Positions 19,353-29,295 of a DNA stretch of 64,000 nucleotides are shown piece by piece. Position numbers and translations under genes: made by a program. The stretch spans positions 419,148-483,147 of the forward strand of contig NZ_WQRF01000003.1 in NCBI RefSeq assembly GCF_009758415.1, written 5' to 3'. Below the pieces are notes generated by a model. That model saw nothing but the letters and a program-made list of their open reading frames with translations, did not search any database and was not told the DNA's origin. Source of the DNA: Devosia marina (lineage in GTDB: Bacteria > Pseudomonadota > Alphaproteobacteria > Rhizobiales > Devosiaceae). Numbering within the stretch: the stretch's first letter is position 1; every line of letters starts with the position of its first letter.

Positions 19353-19482
19353 AATAGCTTTGACATTTGCCAAAGTCAACGAAATGAGGCGTCCGCAGAG
19401 CACCGCTAGTTGCACTCGCTGGCAAGAGAGAAGCGTCTTTGCATCCTTCCTGGACGCAGAGACTTGCCGAAAATGGGGCTTA

Positions 19483-20526
19483 TCAGCCGTTGCTAGCGGC
19501 GAGGCGCCGCTGCAGCTGATCCAGGACCACTGCCGCAATAATCACGAGCCCCTTGATAACCATCTGCCAGAATTCGGAAACGCCCATCATCACCAGACCG
19601 TCGCTCAGCACGCCGATGACAAAGGCACCGATTATTGTCCCCCCGATCAGGCCTCGCCCGCCTGAAAGTGAAGTGCCGCCCAGAACCGCCGCGGCGATGG
19701 CGTTGAGCTCGAAGGTTTCGCCGCTGGCTGGGTGGCTGGCGACAAGCTGGGAGGAAACGATGAGACCGACGACCGCGGCACAAAAGCCGGAAATCATGTA
19801 AACAGCGATTTTGATGCGGTCCACGCGCACGCCCGAGAGCGCCGCTGCCCGCTCGTTCCCCCCGACCGCGTAAACCTTACGGCCGAAAGGCGTGCGTTGC
19901 GCGACATAAGCCGCAACCAGCGCCAGCACCACGAGAATGACGATGGAGACTGGTATCCCCAGCACATTCCCCGAACCGATAATCGGATAGCCCTGATTGC
20001 CCAGCTCTTCCTTGCCAACCAGATTGGAGAAGGTCGCGCCACCTGAGAGCAGCAAGGCCGCGCCGCGCGCCACGTAGAGCGTGCCCAGGGTGGCGATGAA
20101 CGGGGCGACCCCCAATTTGGTCACCAATAGCCCGTTAATGGCACCAATTGCGGTGCCCACCAGCAGGGCGATGCAAACCACCTCAAGGACATTGGGATAG
20201 ATGATAATACCCAGCATGGGCAGTTGCAGACCATGGGCCAGCAACCCGCCTGCCACCATGCCGGTGAGACCGACAATGGACCCCACGGAAAGGTCGATGC
20301 CGCCTGTCAGAATGACATAGGTTATGCCGATGGCCAGGATTGCGTTGATCGCCACATGCTTGGAAATAATAATGGCATTGGCCACTGACACAAAATTTGG
20401 CGCCATCAATGCAAAGAACAAAGTCACCACGATTAGCGCGATGAACGTTCTAAGCTTGAGTAGCAGCAGCAAGACCGAGGTGTTGTCGGTGGAACCGGAT
20501 TTGGCAGTGGCGGTCGCGTTGGACAT
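19483..20526 (-). CDS. Sugar ABC transporter permease, ribose type (RbsC-like)
   Basis: A 347-residue inner-membrane protein with about eight to ten hydrophobic segments. It has the BPD_transp_2 pattern: ITYVILTGGIDLSVGSIVGLTGM (about 70-92), VTKLGVAPFIATLGTLYVARG (about 134-154) and the late ELNAIAAAVLGGTSLSGGRG (about 273-292). The N-terminal region is cytoplasmic and polar. It follows the ATPase gene by nine bases. It should form the channel for the pentose bound by the product of 18325-19266. Confidence 0.9.
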   Translation of the reverse strand: MSNATATAKSGSTDNTSVLLLLLKLRTFIALIVVTLFFALMAPNFVSVANAIIISKHVAINAILAIGITYVILTGGIDLSVGSIVGLTGMVAGGLLAHGLQLPMLGIIIYPNVLEVVCIALLVGTAIGAINGLLVTKLGVAPFIATLGTLYVARGAALLLSGGATFSNLVGKEELGNQGYPIIGSGNVLGIPVSIVILVVLALVAAYVAQRTPFGRKVYAVGGNERAAALSGVRVDRIKIAVYMISGFCAAVVGLIVSSQLVASHPASGETFELNAIAAAVLGGTSLSGGRGLIGGTIIGAFVIGVLSDGLVMMGVSEFWQMVIKGLVIIAAVVLDQLQRRLAASNG

Positions 20527-20535
20527 GAAATCTCC

Positions 20536-22056
20536 TCAGGCAAAAGCCGGTTCGGTTTTGGGGGTTGAGGCGCGCACCAGCGCCTCGTCGGTCGCATCTT
20601 CGGCACGCAGATCCGCTGTAATCCGGCCATTGGCCATGACCAGTATCCGATCTGCCACCGCATGGGTCTCCTTGAGGTCCGAGGTGGAATAGACGATGCA
20701 CAGGCCGCGGTCGGCGAGGTCGCGCATGGTGGAAAACACTTCGGCCTTGGCGCCGATATCGATGCCCCGACTGGGCTCATCGAGCAGGAGGACCCGCGGC
20801 TCGGTCAGCAGCGACTTGCCAATCACCACCTTCTGTTGGTTCCCGCCGGACAGCGAGGTGATCGGCGCGTCTACTCCAGCCGTCTTGATCCGCAACTGAT
20901 CGATGATCTGCTGCAATAGTGGCGTCTCGGCGGCCTTGGAAATCGAGAAAAAACGCGTGAAACGGCGCAGACTGGCCAGACCCAGATTGCCGCCGACCGA
21001 GAGATTCTGGGCAAGGCCGTCCCGCTGGCGATCTTCCGGCACCAGGAGCAGCCCCGCCCTCATGCGGCGGTTCACCGAATGACCGTCCAGCGCCACCCCG
21101 TCTAATCGAATGGCCCCACGAGCACCCGAACGCAGCCCGTAAAGGCTCTCAAACAGCTCTGTCCGACCTGCCCCAAGAAGTCCGTAAATGGCGGTAATTT
21201 CACCGGGCCTGAAGGCGACAGAAATGTCATCGAGTGCCAGGCCGTGTCCACGCCCGGGCAAAGACAAGCGCTCGACCTCCAAGAGTACCGGCCCGGCTTC
21301 GATGGCTGGCGGTCGATTGGCCACGACCTGGTCCTTGCCCAGCATCTTTTCGATAATCCAGGGGATCGTTACGCCTTCGCGCTCCGCCGTTGCCGCCAGC
21401 TTGCCGTCCCGCAACACGGTGAAATGATCTCCGATGCGGATCAGCTCTTCGAGACGGTGCGAAATGTAGATGATTGCGACACCGGCGCGACGCAGTTCAC
21501 CAATGACCTTGAACAGCACCTCCACCTCCGAGACCGAAAGTGCCGAAGTGGGTTCGTCCATGATGAGGATGCGAGCATCTTCTGCCAGCGCCTTGGCGAT
21601 TTCCACGATCTGCTGTTCACCGATCATCAGGTCGCCGACAAGACCATCGGGGTCGATCTGGTGTTCGAGCCTGCCTATGAGTTCGGCCGCCTTCCGGCGC
21701 TGCGCTTCACGGTCGATGTGAAAGCCGGCCCTGGTGATGTCACGTCCAAGAAAGATGTTCTCGGTGACGCTGAGATTGGGGCAAAGATTGAGTTCCTGGA
21801 ACACAATTCCGATGCCCTGCCGGGCCGCATCACGGATCGAATCGAAACTGACCTTCTGGCCGCCCATGGTCATTGTGCCGAGTGTGGGCTGTTCGACCCC
21901 GGCCAATATCTTCATCAGGGTCGACTTGCCCGCCCCGTTCTCGCCGATCAGCACATTGACCGCACCCGCGTGAACGTCGAAGTCAACGTCTTTCAGGGCC
22001 ACCGTGCCGGGAAAGGCCTTTGTTATGCCGCGGGCGGAAAGAACAATTTCGCTCAT
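20536..22056 (-). CDS. Sugar ABC transporter ATP-binding protein, ribose type (RbsA-like, two ATPase domains)
   Basis: A 506-residue tandem ATPase. The first domain has Walker A GENGAGKS (about 38-45), Walker B ILIMDEPTSALS and H-loop YISHRLEEL. The second has the usual degenerate Walker A (GLLGAGRTE), the signature LSGGNQQKVVIGKSLL and LLLDEPSRGIDIGAK. This asymmetry is normal for RbsA/MglA proteins. It overlaps the DUF2291 gene by four bases and drives the ribose-type importer. Confidence 0.92.
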   Translation of the reverse strand: MSEIVLSARGITKAFPGTVALKDVDFDVHAGAVNVLIGENGAGKSTLMKILAGVEQPTLGTMTMGGQKVSFDSIRDAARQGIGIVFQELNLCPNLSVTENIFLGRDITRAGFHIDREAQRRKAAELIGRLEHQIDPDGLVGDLMIGEQQIVEIAKALAEDARILIMDEPTSALSVSEVEVLFKVIGELRRAGVAIIYISHRLEELIRIGDHFTVLRDGKLAATAEREGVTIPWIIEKMLGKDQVVANRPPAIEAGPVLLEVERLSLPGRGHGLALDDISVAFRPGEITAIYGLLGAGRTELFESLYGLRSGARGAIRLDGVALDGHSVNRRMRAGLLLVPEDRQRDGLAQNLSVGGNLGLASLRRFTRFFSISKAAETPLLQQIIDQLRIKTAGVDAPITSLSGGNQQKVVIGKSLLTEPRVLLLDEPSRGIDIGAKAEVFSTMRDLADRGLCIVYSTSDLKETHAVADRILVMANGRITADLRAEDATDEALVRASTPKTEPAFA

Positions 22057-22685
22057 GGCGAAGTCTTGTCCAGTTCAACCAGCGTGATCTGCAGCCGGTC
22101 CGCAGCGTTCGCGAGGCTGACCGCCCCGGTAAAGGCAACATTGTCCCCGACAGCAATATTTTCGGCCGCTGGCGAGATGGCCTGGAGCGCCAATGCCGTC
22201 AAAGCCTTGCCAGCATCGGCATATTCGAGCTGATTGGTGAAGTCCTGAAACGAGACGAATGGCAGGGCATCGCGAATGGCATTGCCGCGGATGACCGGAC
22301 CGATCTGCAAGGCGACAGAATCTGGCAGACCCTCCACCTTGATATCCAGCGTTCCGGCCCGAGACTCGGTGTTCTTGGCGATGACTTGGCCCGTACCACT
22401 GACGATGAAGGCCCAGGGAGAGCCTTCTGCTGCGCGGTAGCCATACGCATTGCCGGCCGCTTCGAGGCTTTCGTGAACGGCGGGGATCACCTCTGCGACG
22501 GGACGAGCCGAGGCAGAAAAATGCGGCAGGACCTGATCGCTCCAGAGGTCTTCGGCATAAGCCTGGGCGTCAAACCCGGCCGGCGCGGCAGCCTCCTGGT
22601 CAGCGATCTGCACGATCTTGCAACCCGCCAGGGATGCAGCCATCAATGCAGCCGATGCAACAAGCACTCCCCTGCGACTGAGCAT
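22053..22685 (-). CDS. DUF2291 family lipoprotein
   Basis: A 210-residue protein with an N-terminal signal and lipobox LAGC (cysteine about residue 22), so it is probably lipid-anchored in the periplasm. The rest fits the DUF2291 family (DLWSDQVLPHF, later GNAIRDALPFVSFQDFTNQLEYA and a C-terminal OB-like beta region). DUF2291 genes are commonly found at the head of ribose-type sugar transporter operons in Alphaproteobacteria, as here, but their role is unknown. It is the first gene of the minus-strand unit DUF2291-ATPase-permease. Confidence 0.85.
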   Translation of the reverse strand: MLSRRGVLVASAALMAASLAGCKIVQIADQEAAAPAGFDAQAYAEDLWSDQVLPHFSASARPVAEVIPAVHESLEAAGNAYGYRAAEGSPWAFIVSGTGQVIAKNTESRAGTLDIKVEGLPDSVALQIGPVIRGNAIRDALPFVSFQDFTNQLEYADAGKALTALALQAISPAAENIAVGDNVAFTGAVSLANAADRLQITLVELDKTSP

Positions 22686-22721
22686 GCGCGGTGTTCCTCC
22701 CTCGCAATCACTTTTTGTGAA

Positions 22722-22739
22722 TTATTGCGATTTCTGAGG
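22722..22739 (-). promoter_or_regulatory. Candidate operator motif upstream of the DUF2291-rbsAC-like unit
   Basis: The minus strand reads CCTCAGAAATCGCAATAA about 40 bases before the DUF2291 ATG. It matches the sites at 11548-11565 and 19334-19352. The three sites share orientation relative to their genes. Confidence 0.5.
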
Positions 22740-22970
22740 TTTTGTATCATTTGACTGTTGGATGTCAATTCAGTTGAGGCGACTTGGCAGGCTCCGTTTG
22801 GGAATCGAACAGGGTAGCTGCATAAGCGAGTTTCGTGTGCAACGCTCAACCAAAGGGCCGCTGTTTGTGGCATGGCAAACCCCTTGTTCTGACTGGATTC
22901 GCTTGCAGCAGTTATGGCCGTGAGCCGAAAGCCCCGGCCCTGCCTTTCTCTACGCCACCCTTCAAACGGA
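22740..22970. other. Intergenic stretch between the sugar locus and transposase remnants
   Basis: About 230 bases with no convincing gene. The right part (from about 22890) probably belongs to the left end of the decayed IS5-type element, since the sequence just before the transposase frame resembles the usual leader of that group. No intact terminal inverted repeats were found. Confidence 0.45.
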
Positions 22971-22974
22971 GGGC

Positions 22975-23335
22975 GATCTGACGGATCAGGAATGGCACTG
23001 GTGGGGGCGTTGTTGCCGCCCGAGCGGGTCGACAGGCTCGGCCAGCCCTGGACAACCGGCGCTTTCTGAACGAAATCCTCTAAGTGTTGCTGGTTGGCTG
23101 CCCCTGACGCGAATGCACGAGCGCTATGGCAAGTGGAACCCGGTCTATGTCCGTTTCCGCCGCTTGGCCGAACAAGGGGTCTGGGACGCCTTGCTGGGAA
23201 AGCTGATCGAGCTCGGGCTCGCCGAATACTGGCACCAAATAATCGACAGCACCACGATGCGCGGCCAATCTCAGGCAGCGGGCGCAAACGTATGGCCCGC
23301 CCCGGTTGCAGGCGAAAATCGGGTGACAACCTGAT
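22975..23335 (+). pseudogene. IS5-family (IS427-like) transposase remnant
   Basis: Conceptual translation with frame changes gives LTDQEWHWW, LLPPERVDRLGQP, DNRRFLNEIL, then MHERYGKWNPVYVRFRRLAE and IIDSTTMRGQSQAAGA, the N-terminal third of IS5-group transposases. Two in-frame stops replace conserved tryptophans (after NEIL and after VGCP), and at least two frameshifts occur before MHERYG. The DDE catalytic domain is almost wholly missing. The element is therefore inactive. Confidence 0.85.
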
Positions 23336-23422
23336 CATTCTGCACAAGCGTATCCCGCATGTCGGCACGATGGCCGCCGCCAAGATGGAGATCCGCGCGT
23401 TCCGATCCTCATAAAGGGGCCG

Positions 23423-23545
23423 GGCAGCAAGATCACGTCCTTCCAAAAAGGTAGCCGCGCTGCCCACTGCGGCTACCAGAGCGGTCGCGTTCAGCGCTCC
23501 GACGCCGGAAATGCCTGTCAGCCGCCGGACCCGATCACCGGTCCG
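23423..23545 (-). pseudogene. IS110-family transposase C-terminal remnant
   Basis: A 40-residue stretch on the minus strand (VRRLTGISGVGALNATALVA, continuing AVGSAATFLEGRDLAA) is the conserved Transposase_20 region of IS110-family transposases. Before and after it the frame loses any resemblance; the expected WLGL continuation is replaced by unrelated sequence that meets the IS5 remnant. It is a fragment only. Confidence 0.75.
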
Positions 23546-23893
23546 AGCCATGGTTGCGAACTGTGAAGACAATGACGTGGGACCCGATTTTGGGTCACTC
23601 GGCTGGGGAACTTCCCGGGGTAGCACTCACGGCGGACCGGATGCGCCGGAAGCATTCATGAGCGATATCGGCGGTTTGTTGCCGATGGCGCTGTGCTCTC
23701 TTTTTTTGCTCGGCGAGTTCTAAGCTGCACTATCCAATAGTCCAGCCTCGCACCAGCGAACATGCTCAAACAGCTAAATCATTGAAATTAAAGGGTTCTG
23801 GGCTGGGCATGTGTAGTCAAAACACCAATTGTGAGTTTCAAACCACCCAATGTGGCGAAAATCCAATTGACGCCGCTTTGTCACGAGCGTATT
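23546..23893. other. Non-coding boundary, AT-richer than its surroundings
   Basis: About 350 bases without a supported gene. The part from about 23720 to 23880 is visibly AT-richer than neighbouring genes and probably includes the serC promoter. Reading frames here lack ribosome-binding sites and family resemblance. It may contain additional decayed mobile-element sequence. Confidence 0.5.
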
Positions 23894-23952
23894 GGCGGCC
23901 TCAGGACATCTCGCCCTAACGCGAGACAATAGGCCTGGGAGGGCCGCTTGAT
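23894..23952 (+). promoter_or_regulatory. serC-type leader RNA structure covering the serC ribosome-binding site
   Basis: Three nested helices are visible: GCGGCC (23895-23900) with GGCCGC (23942-23947); CAGG (23902-23905) with CCTG (23934-23937); and CTCGC (23910-23914) with GCGAG (23921-23925), closed by the loop CCTAAC. The internal loop is ACAT / ACAATAGG. The 3' strand contains GGGAGGG (23937-23943), the ribosome-binding site of serC, six bases or so before ATG. Position, taxon and shape fit the serC RNA motif described upstream of alphaproteobacterial serC genes; I have not matched it against its consensus model. Confidence 0.6.
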
Positions 23953-25134
23953 ATGGCTGATACGCCCCAAACCGCACCGGCGGTCAAACCGGCTAATCCA
24001 AATTTCTCGTCGGGTCCATGCTCCAAGCGTCCAGGTTGGACGATTGATGCGCTTGCCGGCGCGCTGACCGGCCGCTCGCACCGGGCCAAGCCCGCCAAGG
24101 CGCGCATCCAGCAGGCCATCGATCTCACCCGCGACCTGCTCGAAGTCCCCGCCGACTATCGCATCGGCATTGTTCCCGCCTCCGACACCGGCGCCGTGGA
24201 AATGTTCCTCTGGAGCGCCTTGGGCGCCCGCGGCGTCGACATGCTCGCCTGGGAAAGCTTCGGCGCCGGCTGGGTCACCGATGTGCAAAAGCAGCTCAAG
24301 CTCGACGATGTCCGCGTGCTCGACGCGCCCTATGGCGAATTGCCCGATCTGACCCAGGTCGATTTCAACCGCGATGTGGTCTTCACCTGGAACGGCACCA
24401 CCTCGGGCGTCCGCGTCCCCAATGCCGACTGGATCCCCGCCGATCGCGAAGGCCTGACCATTTGCGACGCGACTTCGGCCGCCTTCGCGCAGAAACTCGA
24501 TTTCGCCAAGCTCGACGTGGTCACCTTCTCCTGGCAGAAAGCGCTGGGCGGCGAGGCGGCGCACGGCGTACTGATCCTCTCGCCCCGCGCCGTCGAACGG
24601 CTCGAAACCTTTAAGCCCGACCGCCCGCTGCCCAAGATTTTCCGCCTGACCAAGGGCGGCAAGCTGATCGAAGGCATCTTCAAGGCCGAAACCATCAACA
24701 CCGTCTCGATGATCTGCATCGAGGATGCGGTGGATGCCATGCAATGGGGTGTCGAGATCGGCGGTCTCAAGGCCATGCAGGCTCGCGCCGACGCCAATGC
24801 CAAAGTGCTGGCCGACTGGGTGGCAAAGACCGACTGGATCGACTTCCTGGCCAAGAACGAGAACGAGCGCTCCAACACCTCGGTGTGTCTGGTCATCTCC
24901 GATCCCGACATCAACGCGCTTGATGCCGACGCTCAGGCGGCCTTTGCCAAGGCCATTGTCGCCCGCCTCGACAAGGAAGGCGTGGCCTATGACATCGGCG
25001 GATACCGCGATGCGCCCACGGGTCTGCGGATCTGGACCGGCTCGACCGTCGAGGCCTCCGATCTCGAAAAGCTGACGCCGTGGCTCGATTGGGCTTTCGC
25101 CCAGGAGAAGGCCGCGCTCAAGGCTGCCGCCTAA
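23953..25134 (+). CDS. serC: Phosphoserine aminotransferase
   Basis: A 393-residue PLP enzyme converting 3-phosphohydroxypyruvate and glutamate to phosphoserine and 2-oxoglutarate in serine biosynthesis. It is of the alphaproteobacterial type: it opens [15 protein letters not shown], has [15 protein letters not shown] (about 77-91), and the PLP lysine is K196 in [15 protein letters not shown]. The C-terminal [15 protein letters not shown] segment is typical. It is followed by its own terminator and then by serA, the preceding step of the same pathway. The leader hairpin over its ribosome-binding site suggests post-transcriptional control. Confidence 0.96.
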   Translation: MADTPQTAPAVKPANPNFSSGPCSKRPGWTIDALAGALTGRSHRAKPAKARIQQAIDLTRDLLEVPADYRIGIVPASDTGAVEMFLWSALGARGVDMLAWESFGAGWVTDVQKQLKLDDVRVLDAPYGELPDLTQVDFNRDVVFTWNGTTSGVRVPNADWIPADREGLTICDATSAAFAQKLDFAKLDVVTFSWQKALGGEAAHGVLILSPRAVERLETFKPDRPLPKIFRLTKGGKLIEGIFKAETINTVSMICIEDAVDAMQWGVEIGGLKAMQARADANAKVLADWVAKTDWIDFLAKNENERSNTSVCLVISDPDINALDADAQAAFAKAIVARLDKEGVAYDIGGYRDAPTGLRIWTGSTVEASDLEKLTPWLDWAFAQEKAALKAAA

Positions 25135-25143
25135 GCCCTTACC

Positions 25144-25168
25144 GGCCCCGCAAGGCGGGGCCCTTTTT
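25144..25168 (+). terminator. Terminator after serC
   Basis: A perfect 8-bp stem (25144-25151 with 25155-25162), a three-base loop, then CTTTTT. It lies 10 bases after the serC stop codon, so serA likely also has its own promoter. Confidence 0.88.
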
Positions 25169-25226
25169 CCCCTTTTCATGGTGAAGCTGGGCGAAGCCCG
25201 CTCCCATCCAAATCAGGACTGCTCCA

Positions 25227-26810
25227 ATGCCTAAAGTTCTCGTTTCCGACAAGCTGAGCCCCACCGCCGTCCAGATCTTCAAGGACAATGGCGTCGAGGT
25301 CGACTACCTGCCCGATCTGGGCAAGGACAAGGACAAGCTGTTCGAGGTCATCGGCCAGTATGATGGCCTGGCCATTCGCTCGGCCACCAAGGTCACCGAA
25401 AAGATCCTCTCGGCTGCCACCAATCTCAAGGTCATCGGCCGCGCCGGCATCGGTGTCGACAATGTCGATATTCCGGCTGCCACCAAGAAGGGCATCATCG
25501 TGATGAACACGCCCTTCGGCAATTCCATCACCACGGCCGAGCATGCCATTGCCATGATGATGGCGCTGGCCCGTCAGCTTCCCGAGGCCGACGCCTCGAC
25601 CCGCGCCTCCAAGTGGGAAAAGAACCGCTTCATGGGCGTGGAGGTCACCCACAAGACGCTGGGTTTGATCGGTGCAGGCAATATCGGCTCGATCGTGGCC
25701 GACCGCGCCCAGGGCCTCAAGATGAAGGTGATTGCCTATGACCCGTTCCTGACCCCTGAACGCGCTGTGGAACTGGGCGTGGAAAAGGTCGAACTCAACG
25801 ACCTGCTCGCCCGTGCCGACTTCATCACCCTCCATACCCCGCTGATCGACGCCACCCGCAACATCCTGAATGCCGAAACCCTGAGCAAGACCAAGAAGGG
25901 TGTGCGGATCATCAATTGCGCCCGCGGCGGTCTGATCGATGAAGCAGCGCTCTTTGAAGCACTCAAGTCCGGCCAGGTCGCCGGCGCTGCATTGGACGTG
26001 TTTCTTGAAGAGCCGGCTCAGAACAATCCGTTGTTCGAACTGCCCAACGTCATCTGCACACCCCATCTTGGCGCGGCGACAACCGAGGCGCAGGAAAACG
26101 TTGCGCTGCAGGTGGCCGAGCAGATTTCGGCCTATCTGATGACCGGCGAGATCACCAATGCGCTCAACTTCCCGTCCATCTCGGCCGAGGAGGCCCCGAT
26201 CATCACCCCCTGGGTCAAGCTCGCCGAGGCCCTGGGCTCCTTTGCCGGCCAGCTTACCGAAACCGCCATTTCGGGCATCAAGCTCGAATTCGAAGGCACT
26301 CCGGCTGGTCTGAACACCCGCCCCATGGTGGCTGCTGCAATCAACGGCGTCTTGAAGCCCTCGCTGGGCGACATCAACATGGTTTCGGCCCCCCAGATCG
26401 CCAAGGACCGTGGCATTGTGGTGGAAACCACAAATCGCGACCAGCAGGGCGCCTATGAGGGCTACATCCGCCTGACGGTGACCACCGAACGTCAGACCCG
26501 CGGTGTCGCTGGCACCCTGTTTGCCAATGGCAAGCCGCGCATCATCCAGGTCAAGGACATCAACATGGAAGCGGAAGTCACCCCGCACATGCTCTATGTC
26601 ACCAATGAGGACAAGCCGGGCCATATCGGCCGCCTGGGCACCATTCTGGGCACGCTCGGGATCAACATCGCCAACTTCAACCTCGGCCGCGCCGAAGTGG
26701 GTGGCGACGCCATTGCCCTGGTTTCCATCGACGGCACCCTGAACGACGCCCAGCTCGACCAGATCGCCAAGCTCGAAGGCGTCAAACAGGCCAAAGCGCT
26801 CAAGTTCTGA
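25227..26810 (+). CDS. serA: D-3-phosphoglycerate dehydrogenase
   Basis: A 527-residue long-form enzyme oxidising 3-phosphoglycerate to 3-phosphohydroxypyruvate with NAD. The NAD-binding motif GLIGAGNIGSIVADRA lies at about 147-160. The active-site arginine is in NCARGGLIDEAAL, the glutamate in VFLEEPAQ and the histidine in CTPHLGAATTEAQ. An ASB-type intervening domain follows, and a C-terminal ACT domain (about 453-527, MLYVTNEDKPGHIGRLGTIL) likely binds serine for feedback control. It follows serC. Confidence 0.96.
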   Translation: MPKVLVSDKLSPTAVQIFKDNGVEVDYLPDLGKDKDKLFEVIGQYDGLAIRSATKVTEKILSAATNLKVIGRAGIGVDNVDIPAATKKGIIVMNTPFGNSITTAEHAIAMMMALARQLPEADASTRASKWEKNRFMGVEVTHKTLGLIGAGNIGSIVADRAQGLKMKVIAYDPFLTPERAVELGVEKVELNDLLARADFITLHTPLIDATRNILNAETLSKTKKGVRIINCARGGLIDEAALFEALKSGQVAGAALDVFLEEPAQNNPLFELPNVICTPHLGAATTEAQENVALQVAEQISAYLMTGEITNALNFPSISAEEAPIITPWVKLAEALGSFAGQLTETAISGIKLEFEGTPAGLNTRPMVAAAINGVLKPSLGDINMVSAPQIAKDRGIVVETTNRDQQGAYEGYIRLTVTTERQTRGVAGTLFANGKPRIIQVKDINMEAEVTPHMLYVTNEDKPGHIGRLGTILGTLGINIANFNLGRAEVGGDAIALVSIDGTLNDAQLDQIAKLEGVKQAKALKF

Positions 26811-26835
26811 GCTGGTAGAAGCGATGCGATTTGAA

Positions 26836-26862
26836 GGCGGCCTCCGGGCCGCCTTTTATTTT
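26836..26862 (+). terminator. Terminator after serA
   Basis: A 7-bp perfect stem (26836-26842 with 26847-26853), loop TCCG, followed by TTTTATTTT. The tail runs into the end of the convergent EamA gene. Confidence 0.88.
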
Positions 26863-27800
26863 ACCCGTCGCGCTGCCCATTCGGCCAGCAGGATGCCGCT
26901 GACGATGATGGCGGCGGCAACAAAGTGGTAGGCCTGCAGCGTCTCGCCCAGAATGATCACCGAACCCAATGTCCCGAACACCGGGATGAGGTTGTGGCTC
27001 GGCGCCGCGCGATTGGCGCCGACCATTTCGACGCCGCGGGCATAAGCCACCTGGCTGAACATGGACGGAAAGATCGCTACATAGGCGATAACCGCCCAGA
27101 CCACCGGCGGCGCCGAGGTGAGCGTGGCCACCTGCCCCAACCCGCCTTGGGAAAACGCCAGCATGACAACGGACGTGATTGCCGCGCCCGAAAAGCTGAC
27201 GGCCATGAAGCTCAAGATGTGCATTTTCGGGCGGAAGCGCAGCGCCAGCGTGTAGCTGGTATAGGCCAGGCAGGCGAGCATGACGAAACCGTCGCCCGCA
27301 TTGATGTCGAGCGTCAGGATGCGCATGAGGTCGCCATGCGTGGCGGTCAGTACCACCCCGGTGATGGCCAGCAAGACCCCCAGGATCTGGATGAACTGTG
27401 CCCGCACCCGGAAAATGATGAAATTGGCCCCCAGGATCAGCATCGGCAGCGAGCCCTGCTCGATTGCCGAATTGACCGCCGTAGTTGTCTGCAGCCCGAG
27501 ATAGAGAAAGCCGTTGAACAGCGCATAGCCGACCGCGCCATAGGCCATCAGTACCGGCCAGTGCCGGCGCACCACGCCCCAGTCACCCTTGAGGTGAGGC
27601 CAGGCGAAGGGCAGGATGAAACTGGTGGCCAGAACGCAACGGCTGGCCAGCAGCAGGAACGGGTCGATTTGCCCCACCGTCAGCTTGGCCGCCACCACAT
27701 TGCCCCCCCAAAACAGGGGTGCCAGGACCAGCAGCAGATAGGGTTGTTCCAGAACGCGGGCGAAAAAGCCGCTACTTTGCTGTGGTTGCGGCTTTGTCAT
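26856..27800 (-). CDS. EamA-family (DMT superfamily) transporter
   Basis: A 314-residue inner-membrane protein with about ten hydrophobic segments arranged as two EamA repeats. The first repeat opens LAPLFWGGNVVAAKLTVG; later features are GYALFNGFLYLGLQTTTAVN and MFSQVAYARGVEMVGANRAA. The frame remains open upstream, but the ATG at 27800 gives the normal family N-terminus and length, and the upstream part reads like noise antisense to the purA leader. Proteins of this family export amino acids or other metabolites; the substrate here is unknown. Confidence 0.85.
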   Translation of the reverse strand: MTKPQPQQSSGFFARVLEQPYLLLVLAPLFWGGNVVAAKLTVGQIDPFLLLASRCVLATSFILPFAWPHLKGDWGVVRRHWPVLMAYGAVGYALFNGFLYLGLQTTTAVNSAIEQGSLPMLILGANFIIFRVRAQFIQILGVLLAITGVVLTATHGDLMRILTLDINAGDGFVMLACLAYTSYTLALRFRPKMHILSFMAVSFSGAAITSVVMLAFSQGGLGQVATLTSAPPVVWAVIAYVAIFPSMFSQVAYARGVEMVGANRAAPSHNLIPVFGTLGSVIILGETLQAYHFVAAAIIVSGILLAEWAARRVK

Positions 27801-27957
27801 CGTCGCCCGGGTGATGTATGGACAATCGGACTTATCAGTTATTCGGCCATAATCAAACCCGACAAAGGTGGCCGGGGGGACGTCACGTCCAATCATCGTG
27901 GGGACCGACGCGTCGTGTGCGGTCCCGTTTGTGTGCCTGCTTTGGGGAAGACTGAAT

Positions 27958-29247
<1,290 letters not shown>

Positions 29248-29295
29248 CAAATTTTGCTAAAAGACTGCGCTGTCAGAGTGAGTACCAAGTAGCCA

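Noticed and set aside
23094..23414. 106-residue open frame overlapping the IS5 remnant
   Set aside because: The alternative frame at 23113 matches IS5 transposases, so this is an out-of-frame shadow.
23774..23977. 67-residue open frame on the minus strand
   Set aside because: Overlaps the serC leader and start; no resemblance to any protein.
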